Assembly (NCBI RefSeq): GCF_014203535.1
Contig: NZ_JACHJI010000005.1
Location: 571,880-635,879 of the forward strand
From: Streptomyces griseomycini
GTDB taxonomy: Bacteria; Actinomycetota; Actinomycetes; Streptomycetales; Streptomycetaceae
Length of the DNA stretch: 64,000 bases
Reading direction: 5' to 3'
The position numbers and the translations under genes are program-made. Position 1 is the stretch's first letter. Each line of letters starts with the position of its first letter. Shown here piece by piece: positions 50,356-59,610 of this stretch. The notes under the pieces are model-generated. The model was not told the DNA's origin and ran no database searches. It saw nothing but the letters and a program-made list of their open reading frames with translations.

Positions 50356-51570
50356 TCACAGATAGCGGCGGATGGGCTGGACGGCGGCTTCGCGTGCCCT
50401 TTGCAGTACGGAGCGTCCCTTCCAACGGCCCGCCTGGATGAGCGTGCTGGCCGTAGTGTCGGCCTCGAAGTGTGCGTCCAGGGTGGCAGTGAACTCCTCG
50501 TCCAGGACAGCGAGCATGACCTCCTCGTCATGGTCGAGGGAACGCCGGTTGAGGTTGGTCGACCCGACGAGGGCCGCCGTGCGGTCCACGGTGATGACCT
50601 TGGTGTGCATCATGGTCGGCTGGTACTGGTAGATCTTCACCCCGCAGGCGAGCAGATCATCGTAGAAGTGCTGTCCGGCCAACTGGCAGACCCGCTTGTC
50701 GGTGTGCGGGCCGGGCAGCAGAATCTCCATCTCCACGCCGCGCCGCGCGGCGGCGCACAGCAGGCCGATGAAGTAGGCGTCCGGGGAGAAGTAGGCGGTC
50801 GCCAGCCGGAACCGCTCCTCGGCGGACTCGATCATGACGCGGATCAGGGTCTGCATGTCCTGCCAGCCGAAGCTGGCCGAACCACGCACCACCTGCACCA
50901 CCGCCTCGCCCTCGGGGCAGTGCGTGGTGAACCGGTCGTGGTCGTCGAAGAGTTCGTCGTGGCACTCGGCCCAGTTCTGCGCGAACGCCGCGGCGATGCC
51001 GTCCACGGCCGGGCCGCGGACCTGGACATGCGTGTCCCGCCACTCGCGCGGGTTGCGGGCGTCCCCACACCACTCCTCGGCGATGCCCACGCCTCCGGTG
51101 AAGGCGGTCTGCTCGTCGACGACCAAGACCTTGCGGTGGCAGCGGTGGTTCTGCTTGAGCGGCGACAGGTACAGCGGCTTGCGGAACCACGCCACCTGCA
51201 CGCCCGCCCGATCCATGTCATCCAGCAGGTTCTTCTCGATCAGCCGGCTGCCGAAGCCGTCCAGCAGCAACCGAACCCGAACGCCAGCTTGGGCCCGCTC
51301 GGCCAGCGCGTGAGCGAACTGGCGGGCGATGTCACCCTGCCAGTACACGAACGTCATCATGTCCACCGTGTGCTCGGCGGACCGGATGGCATCCAGCATG
51401 GCTGGGAAGATCTCGTCGCCGTTGCGCAGCGCGATCAGCGCGTTCCCCTCGGTCGCCGCGACGCCGATCAGGCGCTCCAGCCGCCGCCGTAGCCGCACGG
51501 CCCGCTCGCCGGCAGTTCTGTCGCCCTGCGCGCCGTCGGCAGGCCCCGGTATGTGCTGGGTGCTGGTCAT
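50356..51570 (-). CDS. phospholipase-D-like / cardiolipin synthase family protein
   Basis: A 404-residue protein with two HKD motifs: HRKVLVVDEQTAFTGGVGIA near residue 160 and HTKVITVDRTAALVGSTNLN near residue 335. Together they form the active site of PLD-superfamily phosphatidyltransferases. The N-terminus has no membrane helix, unlike classical cardiolipin synthases, but the GNALIALRNGDEIFPAMLDA start and VDMMTFVYWQGDIARQFAHA strand are those of ClsB/C-type enzymes that make cardiolipin or hydrolyse phosphodiesters. ATG 51570 is preceded by GGAAGGAGAAGG. It stands alone with about 800 bp of gene-less DNA upstream. Confidence 0.9.
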   Translation of the reverse strand: MTSTQHIPGPADGAQGDRTAGERAVRLRRRLERLIGVAATEGNALIALRNGDEIFPAMLDAIRSAEHTVDMMTFVYWQGDIARQFAHALAERAQAGVRVRLLLDGFGSRLIEKNLLDDMDRAGVQVAWFRKPLYLSPLKQNHRCHRKVLVVDEQTAFTGGVGIAEEWCGDARNPREWRDTHVQVRGPAVDGIAAAFAQNWAECHDELFDDHDRFTTHCPEGEAVVQVVRGSASFGWQDMQTLIRVMIESAEERFRLATAYFSPDAYFIGLLCAAARRGVEMEILLPGPHTDKRVCQLAGQHFYDDLLACGVKIYQYQPTMMHTKVITVDRTAALVGSTNLNRRSLDHDEEVMLAVLDEEFTATLDAHFEADTTASTLIQAGRWKGRSVLQRAREAAVQPIRRYL

Positions 51571-52367
51571 CCTTCTCCTTCCGGACCGGCATCGAAAGCA
51601 CCACGCCAGGCAGGCCCGGGCCGCCACGACGCACGGCGACTGTAGTGGCAGACACCGGGCACGACCCCCGGTCGATGCCGCGTGCTCTTCCCGCCCGTGC
51701 TCCAGTGACGAGGCGTCCGTCGATCGGTTGCTTGGTGCCTCGGAGTCTGCGCCAATGCCCGCAACGAGGTGAAAAGCCGAGTTCCTCACAGCGACAGTTC
51801 CTGGCAGGGCTGGGTAACCGCCGTCGGAAAGACACCCGTTGGCGGTTTGCCCCTACTGTGCTGAAAGGCTTCCACGAACGAGTCCAGCTCTGTTCTCTCC
51901 AGGACGAGTGTCGCTGCTCACCCGGCGATCGGATCCCACCTTGAGATCCTGCTGCGTCTCGTCGAGGCGCAGCAGGGATCCGGTGTCGCCGTCTGACCGA
52001 CCACGCCGGGCGGCGTAGTCGCAGGTCATCTCGTCAGTACCAGCCGTTGGGCCGACCGGTGGCGCCGCGTTGTGCCGGCTGCCACAGGGGCTGAGGACTG
52101 CAGGGATCACATGGCGCAGTTGGCTCATAGCGTGCAAGCGGTCATGGAGCAGTCAGAGAAGGACGCCGGCGGACTGCACGCATTACCCACCTGTTGGATG
52201 TCACTTTCCTGTCCGTGCCCGGCGACGTCGCAGCTCCCTCGCGGCGCGGACGGGTCGCCGATGTTTCCGGCTGGTCACTCGGCACTCCTCCGCTGGACGC
52301 TCGCACGACGGACGTCACCGATCGTTGGCCCGCGGTTTGCTGCGAGAGGCTCACCACGTGGTGAGGG
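51571..52367. other. gene-less stretch
   Basis: Roughly 800 bases between the phospholipase-D-like gene and the hemerythrin. Frames on both strands are short and without domains. It probably holds the promoter of the minus-strand gene and the end of the hemerythrin transcript; no repeat or RNA structure identified. Confidence 0.4.
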
Positions 52368-52865
52368 TCAGCCGCTGGCGGCGGCCACCAGCTTGCGCAC
52401 GTTCTCGACGCTTCCGCAGCCGGACTCCAGATACTGCGCGCGCGCCTTGTGGAACGCCTGCCCCAGCTCGGCGCGGCGGTCATCGCTGACGTTCTCCCGC
52501 GCATCGTTGAGCAGGGTGCGCTCTTCCTCGTCCGCATGGTGGTTGACCGCCGTGACCAGCTCTTCGAGCTTCTCCTCCCACTGCTCGGATGATGTGTCCT
52601 CCACCTCCAGCAGAGAGAGCAGCGCTTCGTTGGCTTCGTGGTGTTCGTGGACGCTGTGGTCGACATCCTCGCCGTCTACGTTCTTGTAGCGCCGCAGGGC
52701 GGGGTAGACCTCATCCTCCTCGGCCGAGGCGTGTGCGATGAGCAGGTCCGCGAACTCCTCCAGCGCGGCGGCGCGATCCGCTTCAGCATTACGCATCGTA
52801 CGGAAGAGGTCTTCCATACGGCGGTGGTCCTTCAGGATGAGCTCGACGACATCGGTGGATGACAC
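52368..52865 (-). CDS. hemerythrin-like (HHE) protein
   Basis: A 165-residue four-helix protein with the spaced His/Glu ligands of a di-iron site: DVVELILKDHRRMEDLFRTM, LIAHASAEEDEVYPALRRY, VHEHHEANEALLSLLEVED and VTAVNHHADEEERTLLNDAR. HHE proteins bind oxygen or sense nitric oxide and peroxide. GTG 52865 has AAGGAAGAG upstream. The C-terminal AELGQAFHKARAQYLESG is typical of Streptomyces members. It fits the oxidative/hypoxic-stress theme of the window. Confidence 0.9.
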   Translation of the reverse strand: MSSTDVVELILKDHRRMEDLFRTMRNAEADRAAALEEFADLLIAHASAEEDEVYPALRRYKNVDGEDVDHSVHEHHEANEALLSLLEVEDTSSEQWEEKLEELVTAVNHHADEEERTLLNDARENVSDDRRAELGQAFHKARAQYLESGCGSVENVRKLVAAASG

Positions 52866-53110
52866 AGGGACTCTTCCTTACTGCGGGTGACGGTGTTTTC
52901 GGTCTCGCGGATACCCGGCTCCGCGCAGATGAGGCATATGACTTTCGTCTGCCGCCTGCGTGCAGCGGCGCCGGCCAGCAGGGCCCGGGTGCGCGAGGAC
53001 CTCTCCTGAAAAGGACCCGCCCCGCCCATGAAGGGCATGATCGACCAGGCTGCTTGCTGCCGACGCTCGCGCCGCTGCCCGCCCGGGATCCGTGCCTCGG
53101 AGCGCTGCCC

Positions 53111-53400
53111 GGCACTGTCACGTTGACTGATGGGGCGGAATGATCTTCGGATTGGTCATGCTGCCATGCTGGAGGGAGGTCGTCCGTGGCGAACGCGCCG
53201 CCGTCGTACAGAGGGCACCGGTACCCGGTCGAGGTCATCTTCCACCGCGTGTGGTGGTACTTCCGCTTCCCGCCCAGCTTCCGCGAGGTGGAGGAGCTGA
53301 TGCTCCAGCGCGGCGTCATCGTCTCCCACGAGACGGTCCGACGATGGTGTCCGAAGTCCGGACAGGCCTACGCCGACGGACTGTCGCAGACCCCGGCCAT
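53111..53400 (+). mobile_element. IS6-family fragment (left end and transposase N-terminus)
   Basis: The left inverted repeat GGCACTGTCACGTTGACTGA at 53111-53130 matches the one at 18962. The transposase starts near 53186 (SYRGHRYPVEVIFHRVWWYF, FREVEELMLQRGVIVSHETV, RRWCPKSGQAYADGLS) and is then lost at about 53385, followed by Thr/Pro-rich sequence to 53484. No DDE domain or right end remains. Confidence 0.8.
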
Positions 53401-53703
53401 GACTACCAGAACCCCGACCACGGCCCCCACCACAGCAGGCCACAGCAATGCGCAGACCGTCACGCAGCCGTCGGGCGCACGGTAGGGGCAAGCCCGGCGA
53501 GCGATGGGACACTATGCCGCCGTCCCACAGGCATGCGGAGCACGAGGCGGGGCAGCAGGACGGGCGGCTGGACGAAGGAGCAGACGTCCGGGTGCCGGCG
53601 GGAACACGGCGGGGCGGTGGCGGGCGAGACCTGGGGAGGTCACACGCCACCGCCCCGACGTAGGAACAGCCCGTCCCCACCACGAGCCGCGCGGAACGGT
53701 CAG

Positions 53704-54508
53704 TCAAAGACGTGTTGCTACGCGGATCAGGTCGGCGGCTGCGCGAAGTCGGCTCTGCGACGGCCAAGCGATCACGGCTGTCACGGGCAGGGCATCCAGG
53801 ACCGGCACGGCGGCGAGATCCCGGCGCAGGTCGGTGCCGGCGGACTCGGGGATGATCGCGGTGGTGTGGCCGAGCGCGATCAGTCGGAAAAGCTGTGTCA
53901 GGTTTTGTGCCTCTGGCCCTGGCCCCTCCGGGTAGCTGCCGCTGTGGCTCGGCCAGCGTGCCATCGGGAGTTCCGGCAGTGCGGTGACCTCGGCCATCCG
54001 GATCTGGGAGCGGCCGGCGAGGGGGTGGGAGGCGGGCAGGATCGCCACCTGTCCCTCGGTGTACAGAATTTCGGTGTCGAGTCCGGCCGCCGAATCGAAG
54101 GGCAGGTGCAGCAGAGCCACATCGGCTTGCCCGTTGTGCAGCAGTTCCTGTTGCTGGTGCGCTTCGCAGAGCAGCAGATCGACGGTGGCTGCGCCGGGCT
54201 CCGCGCGGTAGGCATCGAGCAGTTTGGCCAGCAACTCGCCGGCGGTGCCGGATCTGACGGCGAGGACGAGACGGGGGCGGCTTTGCGCGGCCTGCTGGGC
54301 ACGCCGCTCAGCAGCGGCTACCGCGCGCTGAGGATCGAGCGTGCCCCGGACAGCAGGACGGCCCCGGCCTCGGTGAGCGTGACCCTGCGGCTGGTGCGCT
54401 CCAGCAGCGTGACCCCGAGCTGTCGTTCGAGCCGGGCGATGGCGCGGGACAGGGGCGGCTGGGCTATCTCCAGACGCTGGGCGGCCTTGCCGAGGCGCAG
54501 CCATGCTC
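53704..54508 (-). pseudogene. LysR-family regulator, truncated and frameshifted
   Basis: The helix-turn-helix part LGKAAQRLEIAQPPLSRAIA with RLERQLGVTLLERTSRRVTL and TEAGAVLLSGARSIL lacks the first 15-20 residues. A one-base shift near 54325 leads into AVAAAERRAQQAAQSRPRLV and the effector domain (LLAKLLDAYRAEPGAATVDL, VAILPASHPLAGRSQIRMAE, LIALGHTTAIIPESAG) to the stop at 53704. Its lost 5' end abuts the divergent SDR pseudogene, a typical LysR/target layout. Confidence 0.8.
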
Positions 54509-54514
54509 GGTCTC

Positions 54515-55180
54515 ATGAGTGAGAAGACGATTGCGCTGGTCACCGGCGCGAACAAGGGAATCGGGTACGAGATCGCGGCCAGGCTGTCTGCGTTGGGTTG
54601 GAGCGTCGGTGTCGGCGCCCGGGACGAGCAGCGCAGGACGGACGCCGTGGCGAAACTGCGCGCGGCAGGCGCCGACGCGTTCGGCGTGCCCCTGGACGTG
54701 ACCGACGAGAGCGTGACCGCCGCCGCGCGGTTGATCGAGGAGCGGGCGGGACGCCCTTGACGTGCTGGGCAACAGCGCCGGCGTCGCGAGCGGCCGGAGG
54801 AGCCTTCGGCCATCGATCTGGAAACCGTGCGGCGGTTGGTGGAGACCCATGTCATGGGCGTCATCCGGGTCACCAACGCGATGCAGCCGCTGCGCCGCTC
54901 GGCGCACCCGCGGATCGTCAACCAGTCCAGTCATGTCGGCTCTCTGGTGCTGCAGACCACGCCCGGCGTCGACCTCGGAGGGATCAGCGGGGCCTACGCG
55001 CCGACGAAGACCTTCCTCCACGCCGTCACCATCCAGTACGCCAAGGAGCTGAGCGGCACCAACATCCTGATCAACAACGCCCGCCCCGGCTACGTGGCCA
55101 CCGACCTCAACGGGTTCAGCGGTACTCAGACCCCTGAACAGGGCCCCGGCTCAGACGCGACCGCCATAGCCGGTGCCAGG
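54515..55180 (+). pseudogene. SDR-family oxidoreductase, frameshifted
   Basis: ATG 54515 opens MSEKTIALVTGANKGIGYEI (TGxxxGIG) and AKLRAAGADAFGVPLDVTDE, ending at RAGRP. The next segments (DVLGNSAGVASG, then VETHVMGVIRVTNAMQPLRR, NQSSHVGSLVLQTTPGVD, YAPTKTFLHAVTIQYAKEL with YxxxK, ARPGYVATDLNGFSG) lie in other frames. The C-terminus after PEQG is replaced. Divergent from the LysR pseudogene that probably regulated it. Confidence 0.8.
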
Positions 55181-55352
55181 CAAGCCTGCTGCCGCTGGCT
55201 GCCGACAGGCCTCTTCGCAGGGAACCTTCCCAGCCGCGCCTCGTCCTTGGCCGCAGGACTCACTGTTTGGCCTCATCTGCCGCGGACACGCGTGTAGGGC
55301 GCTGCCGACTGGTGGCGGGAGACGTACACCCGAACATGAAGGGACCTGATCG

Positions 55353-56282
55353 ATGCCGCAGGAGAAGGCCATGGGCCAGGCGCCTGACGAGCGGCCGGCG
55401 ATGCCGCAGGAGGAGGCGGAGATTACGCCCCCTTACCGGTTCCAGCGCCAGCAGCGCCCCGGTCTGGAGGCGGAGATGGAAGTGCGGCCGCGCTACCTTG
55501 CCCCGTACTACCGCGGCTCCGGCAAGCTCCAGGGGAAGGTCGCACTGATCACGGGCGGCGACTCCGGCATCGGCCGCTCCGTCGCCGTGCTCTACGCCCG
55601 CGAGGGAGCCGACGTGGCCATCGTCTACCTCCCCGAGGAGGAGCGGGACGCCGCCGAGACACGCGAGGCCGTGGAGAAGGAGGGCCGCTCCTGCCTGCTG
55701 CTGCCCGGTGACTTGTGCGACCCGTCGTTCTGCGCCGACGTGGTGGAGCGGACTGTCGCCGAACTGGGCGGCTTGAACATCCTGGTGAGCAACGCTGCCT
55801 GTCTCAACAGCCAGAACGAGCTCACGGACCTGACGGCCGAGGACTTCGACCGGGTCTTCAAGACGAACGTGTACGCCTACTTCCACCTGGTCATGGCCGC
55901 GTTGCCGCACCTCTCCCACGGTGACGCGGTAATCGCCACGGCTTCTGAGGAGGCCCTCAAGGGCAGCGAGATGATGATGGACTACGCGGCTTCCAAAGCA
56001 GCCATGGTCGTCTTCACCAAGTCCATTGCCCCGCACCTGGCTGGCCGGGGTATCCGGGCCAACGTGGTGTCACCCGGCCCTACCTGGACCGTACTGAACG
56101 TGGCGGGTCAGCGGTTCCCCGACGACTACCTGACTGACCTGGGCAGTTCGGCCCCGATGGGCCGCGTTGCCCAACCGGAGGAAGTGGCTCCCGCGTACGT
56201 CCACCTGGCCTCGGACGCCGACTCCAGCTTCACGGTTGGAGAGGTGATCGCCGTTACCGGGGGCCTGACCGACACGCGCTGA
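55353..56282 (+). CDS. SDR-family oxidoreductase, general-stress type
   Basis: A 309-residue protein. An N-terminal 50-residue polar arm (PYRFQRQQRPGLEAEMEVRP) typical of the YdaD/YhdF/GspA39 group precedes the Rossmann fold: GKVALITGGDSGIGRSVAVL, NILVSNAACLNSQNELTDLT, catalytic ATASEEALKGSEMMMDYAAS with YxxxK, RGIRANVVSPGPTWTVLN and VIAVTGGLTDTR. The NNAG motif is SNAA here. ATG 55353 is preceded by a weak GAAGGGACCTGATCG. In Bacillus the family is under general stress control, consistent with the stress genes at both ends of the window. Confidence 0.87.
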   Translation: MPQEKAMGQAPDERPAMPQEEAEITPPYRFQRQQRPGLEAEMEVRPRYLAPYYRGSGKLQGKVALITGGDSGIGRSVAVLYAREGADVAIVYLPEEERDAAETREAVEKEGRSCLLLPGDLCDPSFCADVVERTVAELGGLNILVSNAACLNSQNELTDLTAEDFDRVFKTNVYAYFHLVMAALPHLSHGDAVIATASEEALKGSEMMMDYAASKAAMVVFTKSIAPHLAGRGIRANVVSPGPTWTVLNVAGQRFPDDYLTDLGSSAPMGRVAQPEEVAPAYVHLASDADSSFTVGEVIAVTGGLTDTR

Positions 56283-56521
56283 GCCGACCGGAAAGGCGGC
56301 GCAGCTTGAGGCTGGCCGCCCGGGCCGTAGAACGAGCGGAACGTGTCTCTGCCGGATGGTCGATTTCATGCGGCTGTGCACAGCGGGGCGGACGCGGCAG
56401 CCGACTGTTGATCTCAGCGGTGAAAGGTCTGGCCTCGTTCGCCTGGTCTTGTCAGGGGCGGTGGCGTCCGGCTGACGGGCTGGCTGACCCGGTCCATTGC
56501 TACCCGATTGGCGACAGACCC

Positions 56522-57000
56522 TCAGCCGACCGACGCGCAGGATCTGGCCGGGTTGTCCGCAAGCCGTAGTAGCTGCGGGGATGTGTGCCGCTGTGTCAGG
56601 CCGGTCTCGTGCAGGGCCGACACGAGGATCCCTTCCCGCAAGGCCCAGGGGCAGAGCACAGCCTCCTGAAGTCTCAGGCAGCGCATGGTTGTGCGAGCGG
56701 TGATCGCTCCTGCCAGGGATTGCCGGCACGTGCACGCGAGACGCCGGGCAGCCTCGCCCGCTCTGGTGCAGGCAGCTCAGTCAGGGTGCCCACCGCGGCT
56801 TTCGGATCGCGGAGGGCCAGCCGACCAGGTGTCCTCGGGCCCGTGTGGCCAGGGTCGGCTGCGCACAGGCGGCCGAGCCGGTGAAGCGTGCGGGACGTGG
56901 CCACGGCGGTCCGAGGGCCCTGCCACTGGATGCGGGCGGCCACATCGCGCAGTTCGTGGCGGATCCGCTGCACCAACTGCGGTGCCGAGCTCACCGACGA
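56522..57000 (-). pseudogene. Ppx/GppA exopolyphosphatase, C-terminal fragment, frameshifted
   Basis: The first frame reads IRHELRDVAARIQWQGPRTA, VATSRTLHRLGRLCAADPG and LRDPKAAVGTLTELPAPERA, RLPGVSRA. After a one-base shift near 56755 it continues RQSLAGAITARTTMRCLRLQ and EAVLCPWALREGILVSALH to TGA at 56522. This is the second half of an actinobacterial Ppx. It overlaps antisense with the small plus-strand gene at 56930. Confidence 0.72.
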
Positions 57001-57157
57001 ACGGTGGCGGGCGGTCGAGCGCGTCGGCTGGGGCACCGCCCAAGAACCCCGTCCATCGCTGTGCGGGGACTGCGACCGGCAGGCCGACACCGACGTACAG
57101 CAAGCCTGGCCGGGCGCGCACCGGCACCAGGAGCACGACCAGGCCGTGCCCGAGTAG
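56930..57157 (+). CDS. small zinc-ribbon hypothetical protein
   Basis: A 75-residue protein from ATG 56930: RIRCTNCGAELTDERWRAVE, RVGWGTAQEPRPSLCGDCDR and a His/Gln-rich tail. Paired CxxC motifs (CTNC, CGDC) separated by about 30 residues form a zinc ribbon. Short proteins with this RVGWGT..NPRPS(L/M)C..C pattern occur widely in Streptomyces, function unknown. Its 5' end overlaps the antisense Ppx relic, and no ribosome-binding site is obvious. Confidence 0.55.
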   Translation: MRAATSRSSWRIRCTNCGAELTDERWRAVERVGWGTAQEPRPSLCGDCDRQADTDVQQAWPGAHRHQEHDQAVPE

Positions 57158-57238
57158 AAGGCCGGCGGCACCTGGCTCTCCCGCTTCCGCAGGTGACACG
57201 AGGCCCCGGCTGTCAGTGGCGGCTGCCAGGCTGAAGGG

Positions 57239-57322
57239 ATGGACCGTGATGACGAGCAGCTGCTGCGCCGCCGGGTCTGCGGCGCCGACCACCCCGGCCC
57301 GCGACCCGAACGGACATCGTGA
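57239..57322 (+). CDS. 27-residue hypothetical peptide (doubtful)
   Basis: ATG 57239 with GAAGGG upstream encodes MDRDDEQLLRRRVCGADHPG plus PRPERTS. It ends one base before the stop of the convergent DUF1330 gene. No similarity recognised; reported because of the good initiation region. Confidence 0.3.
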   Translation: MDRDDEQLLRRRVCGADHPGPRPERTS

Positions 57323-57700
57323 TCACCGGTCGCGACCGGAGGGCCAAGGGCTGGTCGGCTGGAGCACGGCCTCGGTCAGGGCCCGGGAGCGCAGGCCGGC
57401 GATCTCCTGGTACTCGGGGTCGGCCACCATGCGGCTGAACGCCGCGCGATCGGGGTAGCGGACGAGCAGCACCGCGTCCCAGGCCTGCCCGTCCTCGGCG
57501 ACCAGGGGAGTGCCGCCATTGCCGGCGTAGAGCAATTCGCCTCCGTACCGCTTCAGGAAGGCGGCTGCCCGTCGCGAGTACTCCTCATAGGAGGCACGGC
57601 CGTCGGGAACGAAGCGCAGCAGGTTGAGCATGACGACAGGACCACCGGGATCCTCCGCCATCAACCGTGCGAGATCGGCTCCCTGAGGGTCGACGGCCAT
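57323..57700 (-). CDS. DUF1330 family protein
   Basis: A 125-residue dimeric alpha-beta barrel protein: GGPVVMLNLLRFVPDGRASY, EEYSRRAAAFLKRYGGELLY, WDAVLLVRYPDRAAFSRMVA and DPEYQEIAGLRSRALTEAVL. DUF1330 proteins resemble EthD/monooxygenase-like small barrels; function unknown. ATG 57700 has AGGAGGAG 3-10 nt upstream; an ATG 30 codons earlier is not conserved. Confidence 0.85.
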   Translation of the reverse strand: MAVDPQGADLARLMAEDPGGPVVMLNLLRFVPDGRASYEEYSRRAAAFLKRYGGELLYAGNGGTPLVAEDGQAWDAVLLVRYPDRAAFSRMVADPEYQEIAGLRSRALTEAVLQPTSPWPSGRDR

Positions 57701-58004
57701 GGGCTCCTCCTTCTCGTCGGGGCGGCGCGCCGGTTCCGGTGGAGGCGTGGCGCCGGGCAGAAGCCTAGGGGTGGAGCACCCCTTTTGCATACCGTCTGGT
57801 CGGTGCGCCTCTGAGTGTGCCGGGATCGCCGAGACCTGCCGTGCCCGCGGAGGGCCCGCGAGCGGTCCTGACGGTTCTGAAGAAGAGGAGTGGGTGAGGC
57901 CCGTAGCGGGTCTCCGTCACCGGCAGGTGCCGGCGACGGACGCACCGCGCAGTGGTCGCAGGGACTTGGCCGGTCGACGGGGACACGAGGCGAGCCTCTG
58001 GCTG

Positions 58005-58415
58005 TCAGCCCAGTGAGGTGATCAGGTCGTTGCACGCCTGCTCGCAGCGTCGGCACGCCTCGGCGCAGACGCGGCAGTGTTCGTGCTGGTCGGCGTGGCG
58101 TTCGCATTCGTCGCCGCACGCCTTGCAGACGGTGGCGCACGCCTGGAGGATCGCGCGGGTGACGTTGGCGTCGTAGCCGGTGTGGCGGGAGAGCACCGAG
58201 GCGGTGGCGTTGCAGATGTCGGCGCAGTCGGCGTTGGTGCGGATGCACTTGGTTAGCTCGCTGACCATGTCTTCCGACATGCAGGCGTCCGCGCACGCGG
58301 TGCACGCCTGGGCGCAGGCGATGCATTCCTCGATGCAGTGGGCGAGCTTGTCGCGGTCGACGCCGCCCAGGTCGGCGGGGTAGGTGTCGAGCATGTCCTT
58401 GACCGCAGTGGTCAC
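58005..58415 (-). CDS. Cys-rich four-helix protein (copper storage Csp/DUF326-like)
   Basis: A 136-residue protein from GTG 58415 (GGAGG at 10 nt). The helices carry rows of cysteines: AHCIEECIACAQACTACADA, CIRTNADCADICNATASV, CATVCKACGDECERHADQHE, HCRVCAEACRRCEQACNDL. This pattern lines the inside of a four-helix bundle and binds many Cu(I) ions in Csp proteins. No Tat or Sec signal is present, so it would be cytosolic (Csp3-like), a copper buffer. No copper pump or regulator is adjacent. Confidence 0.87.
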   Translation of the reverse strand: MTTAVKDMLDTYPADLGGVDRDKLAHCIEECIACAQACTACADACMSEDMVSELTKCIRTNADCADICNATASVLSRHTGYDANVTRAILQACATVCKACGDECERHADQHEHCRVCAEACRRCEQACNDLITSLG

Positions 58416-58675
58416 GGGGGCCTCCGGGATCGGGGTCTGGTGCGGCGGTTGCCGCCCTGTACGCGTAACACCGGGGAGGGAGTGGAAAACCTGTCTCTGT
58501 CCTGCGGCCCGCAAGTGGACGATGGTCGCGGGGTGCCGTGCCGGGGCTTGTGGGAACGCGGTGAACCCTGCCGTGAGCACCGGACAAACGGCTTGGCATT
58601 ACGCGCCGGTGAGCTTTTCGAGGGGTGTTCAGACGAAGGCGAGGGACAAGACCGAGGCCGGGGTGGTCGCTCCGC

Positions 58676-59100
58676 ATGACCGTTTCCGCGTCTGTGGAGC
58701 TGATCCCTGAGTCCGGGCTACGCGAGACGATCGCTGTGCTGGTCAGGCTCGTCGAGACGGCGGGGGCACTGATCGTCTTCATCGGTGCCGTGTGGGCTTT
58801 CGTCCGCTTCGCGGCGGCGCTGCTGCGCGGCCGGGGACACACCGGTGTTCCGACCGCATCCGGCTGACCCTGCGGCGCTTCCTGGCACTGGGCCTGGGAT
58901 TCCAGCTCGCCGGGGACGTCCTGCGCACCGCGGTCGCGCCGAGCTTCACCGAGATCGGTCAACTGGCGGCCATCGCCGCCATCCGTACCGCGCTGAACTT
59001 CTTCCTGTCACGGGAGATCGCCCGGGAGCGCGCAGAAGTGTCCGCTGACCAGTCAGGGCAGCACACAGCGGCCTCCCGCCCGGCCGAGGGCACACCATGA
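58676..59100 (+). pseudogene. DUF1622 membrane protein, frameshifted
   Basis: ATG 58676 gives ESGLRETIAVLVRLVETAGA with LIVFIGAVWAFVRFAAALLR. After a shift near 58845 the next frame continues RIRLTLRRFLALGLGFQLAG, VLRTAVAPSFTEIGQLAAIA and IRTALNFFLSREIARERAE to TGA at 59100. Together they are a complete DUF1622 three-helix protein. The stop overlaps the ATG of the next gene (ATGA). Confidence 0.75.
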
Positions 59101-59348
59101 CGGACGCCCTCACCGCGGCCGCACTGCTGATCACGGCAGCCGGCATCCTCAGCGCCGTCACAGTCTGTGCGATGTCCCGGCGGATCGGCCACGCCCTGCC
59201 CGTCCTGCTCGACTTCCTCAGCGCAGCCGGACTCGTCCATCTGGCCGCGGACGTCTCCTGGAACAGCATCCTGGTGGTCGCCGCTGTCATCACCGTCCGC
59301 AAGGTCGCAGCCATCGGGATCACGGTGACCCCGCGACCGCAACCATGA
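59097..59348 (+). CDS. small membrane protein, unknown
   Basis: An 83-residue hydrophobic protein starting at ATG 59097, overlapping the DUF1622 stop by 4 bases (translational coupling). Two or three helices: LTAAALLITAAGILSAVTVC and ILVVAAVITVRKVAAIGITV, with DFLSAAGLVHLAADVSW between. The truncated gene at 63822 (MLNVLLTTAGALALVVAALS, then RRIEQAPL) resembles its N-terminus. Function unknown. Confidence 0.75.
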   Translation: MTDALTAAALLITAAGILSAVTVCAMSRRIGHALPVLLDFLSAAGLVHLAADVSWNSILVVAAVITVRKVAAIGITVTPRPQP

Positions 59349-59610
59349 TCTGCAACGCTTGCCGCACGCAGAGCCTGAGCTCAGAAGCCCAGACAGTCGG
59401 CTGAACGTCCTCCGAGTTGCGAAGGGACACCGTGAGCGGTCGGCAGGACACGTCCGGCGGGGAACGCCCCAGCGGCAGTGGCCGGGGCAACGGTGATCGC
59501 CGCTGCCTCCGTCGGGCAGGTGGTTCCCACTCCCGCACGGATAACAGTCGCCGATGGACGGGTACCTGTGGGCAGCCCGTGCGTTTCCTCCGAACTGGAA
59601 GAGGCCGCCT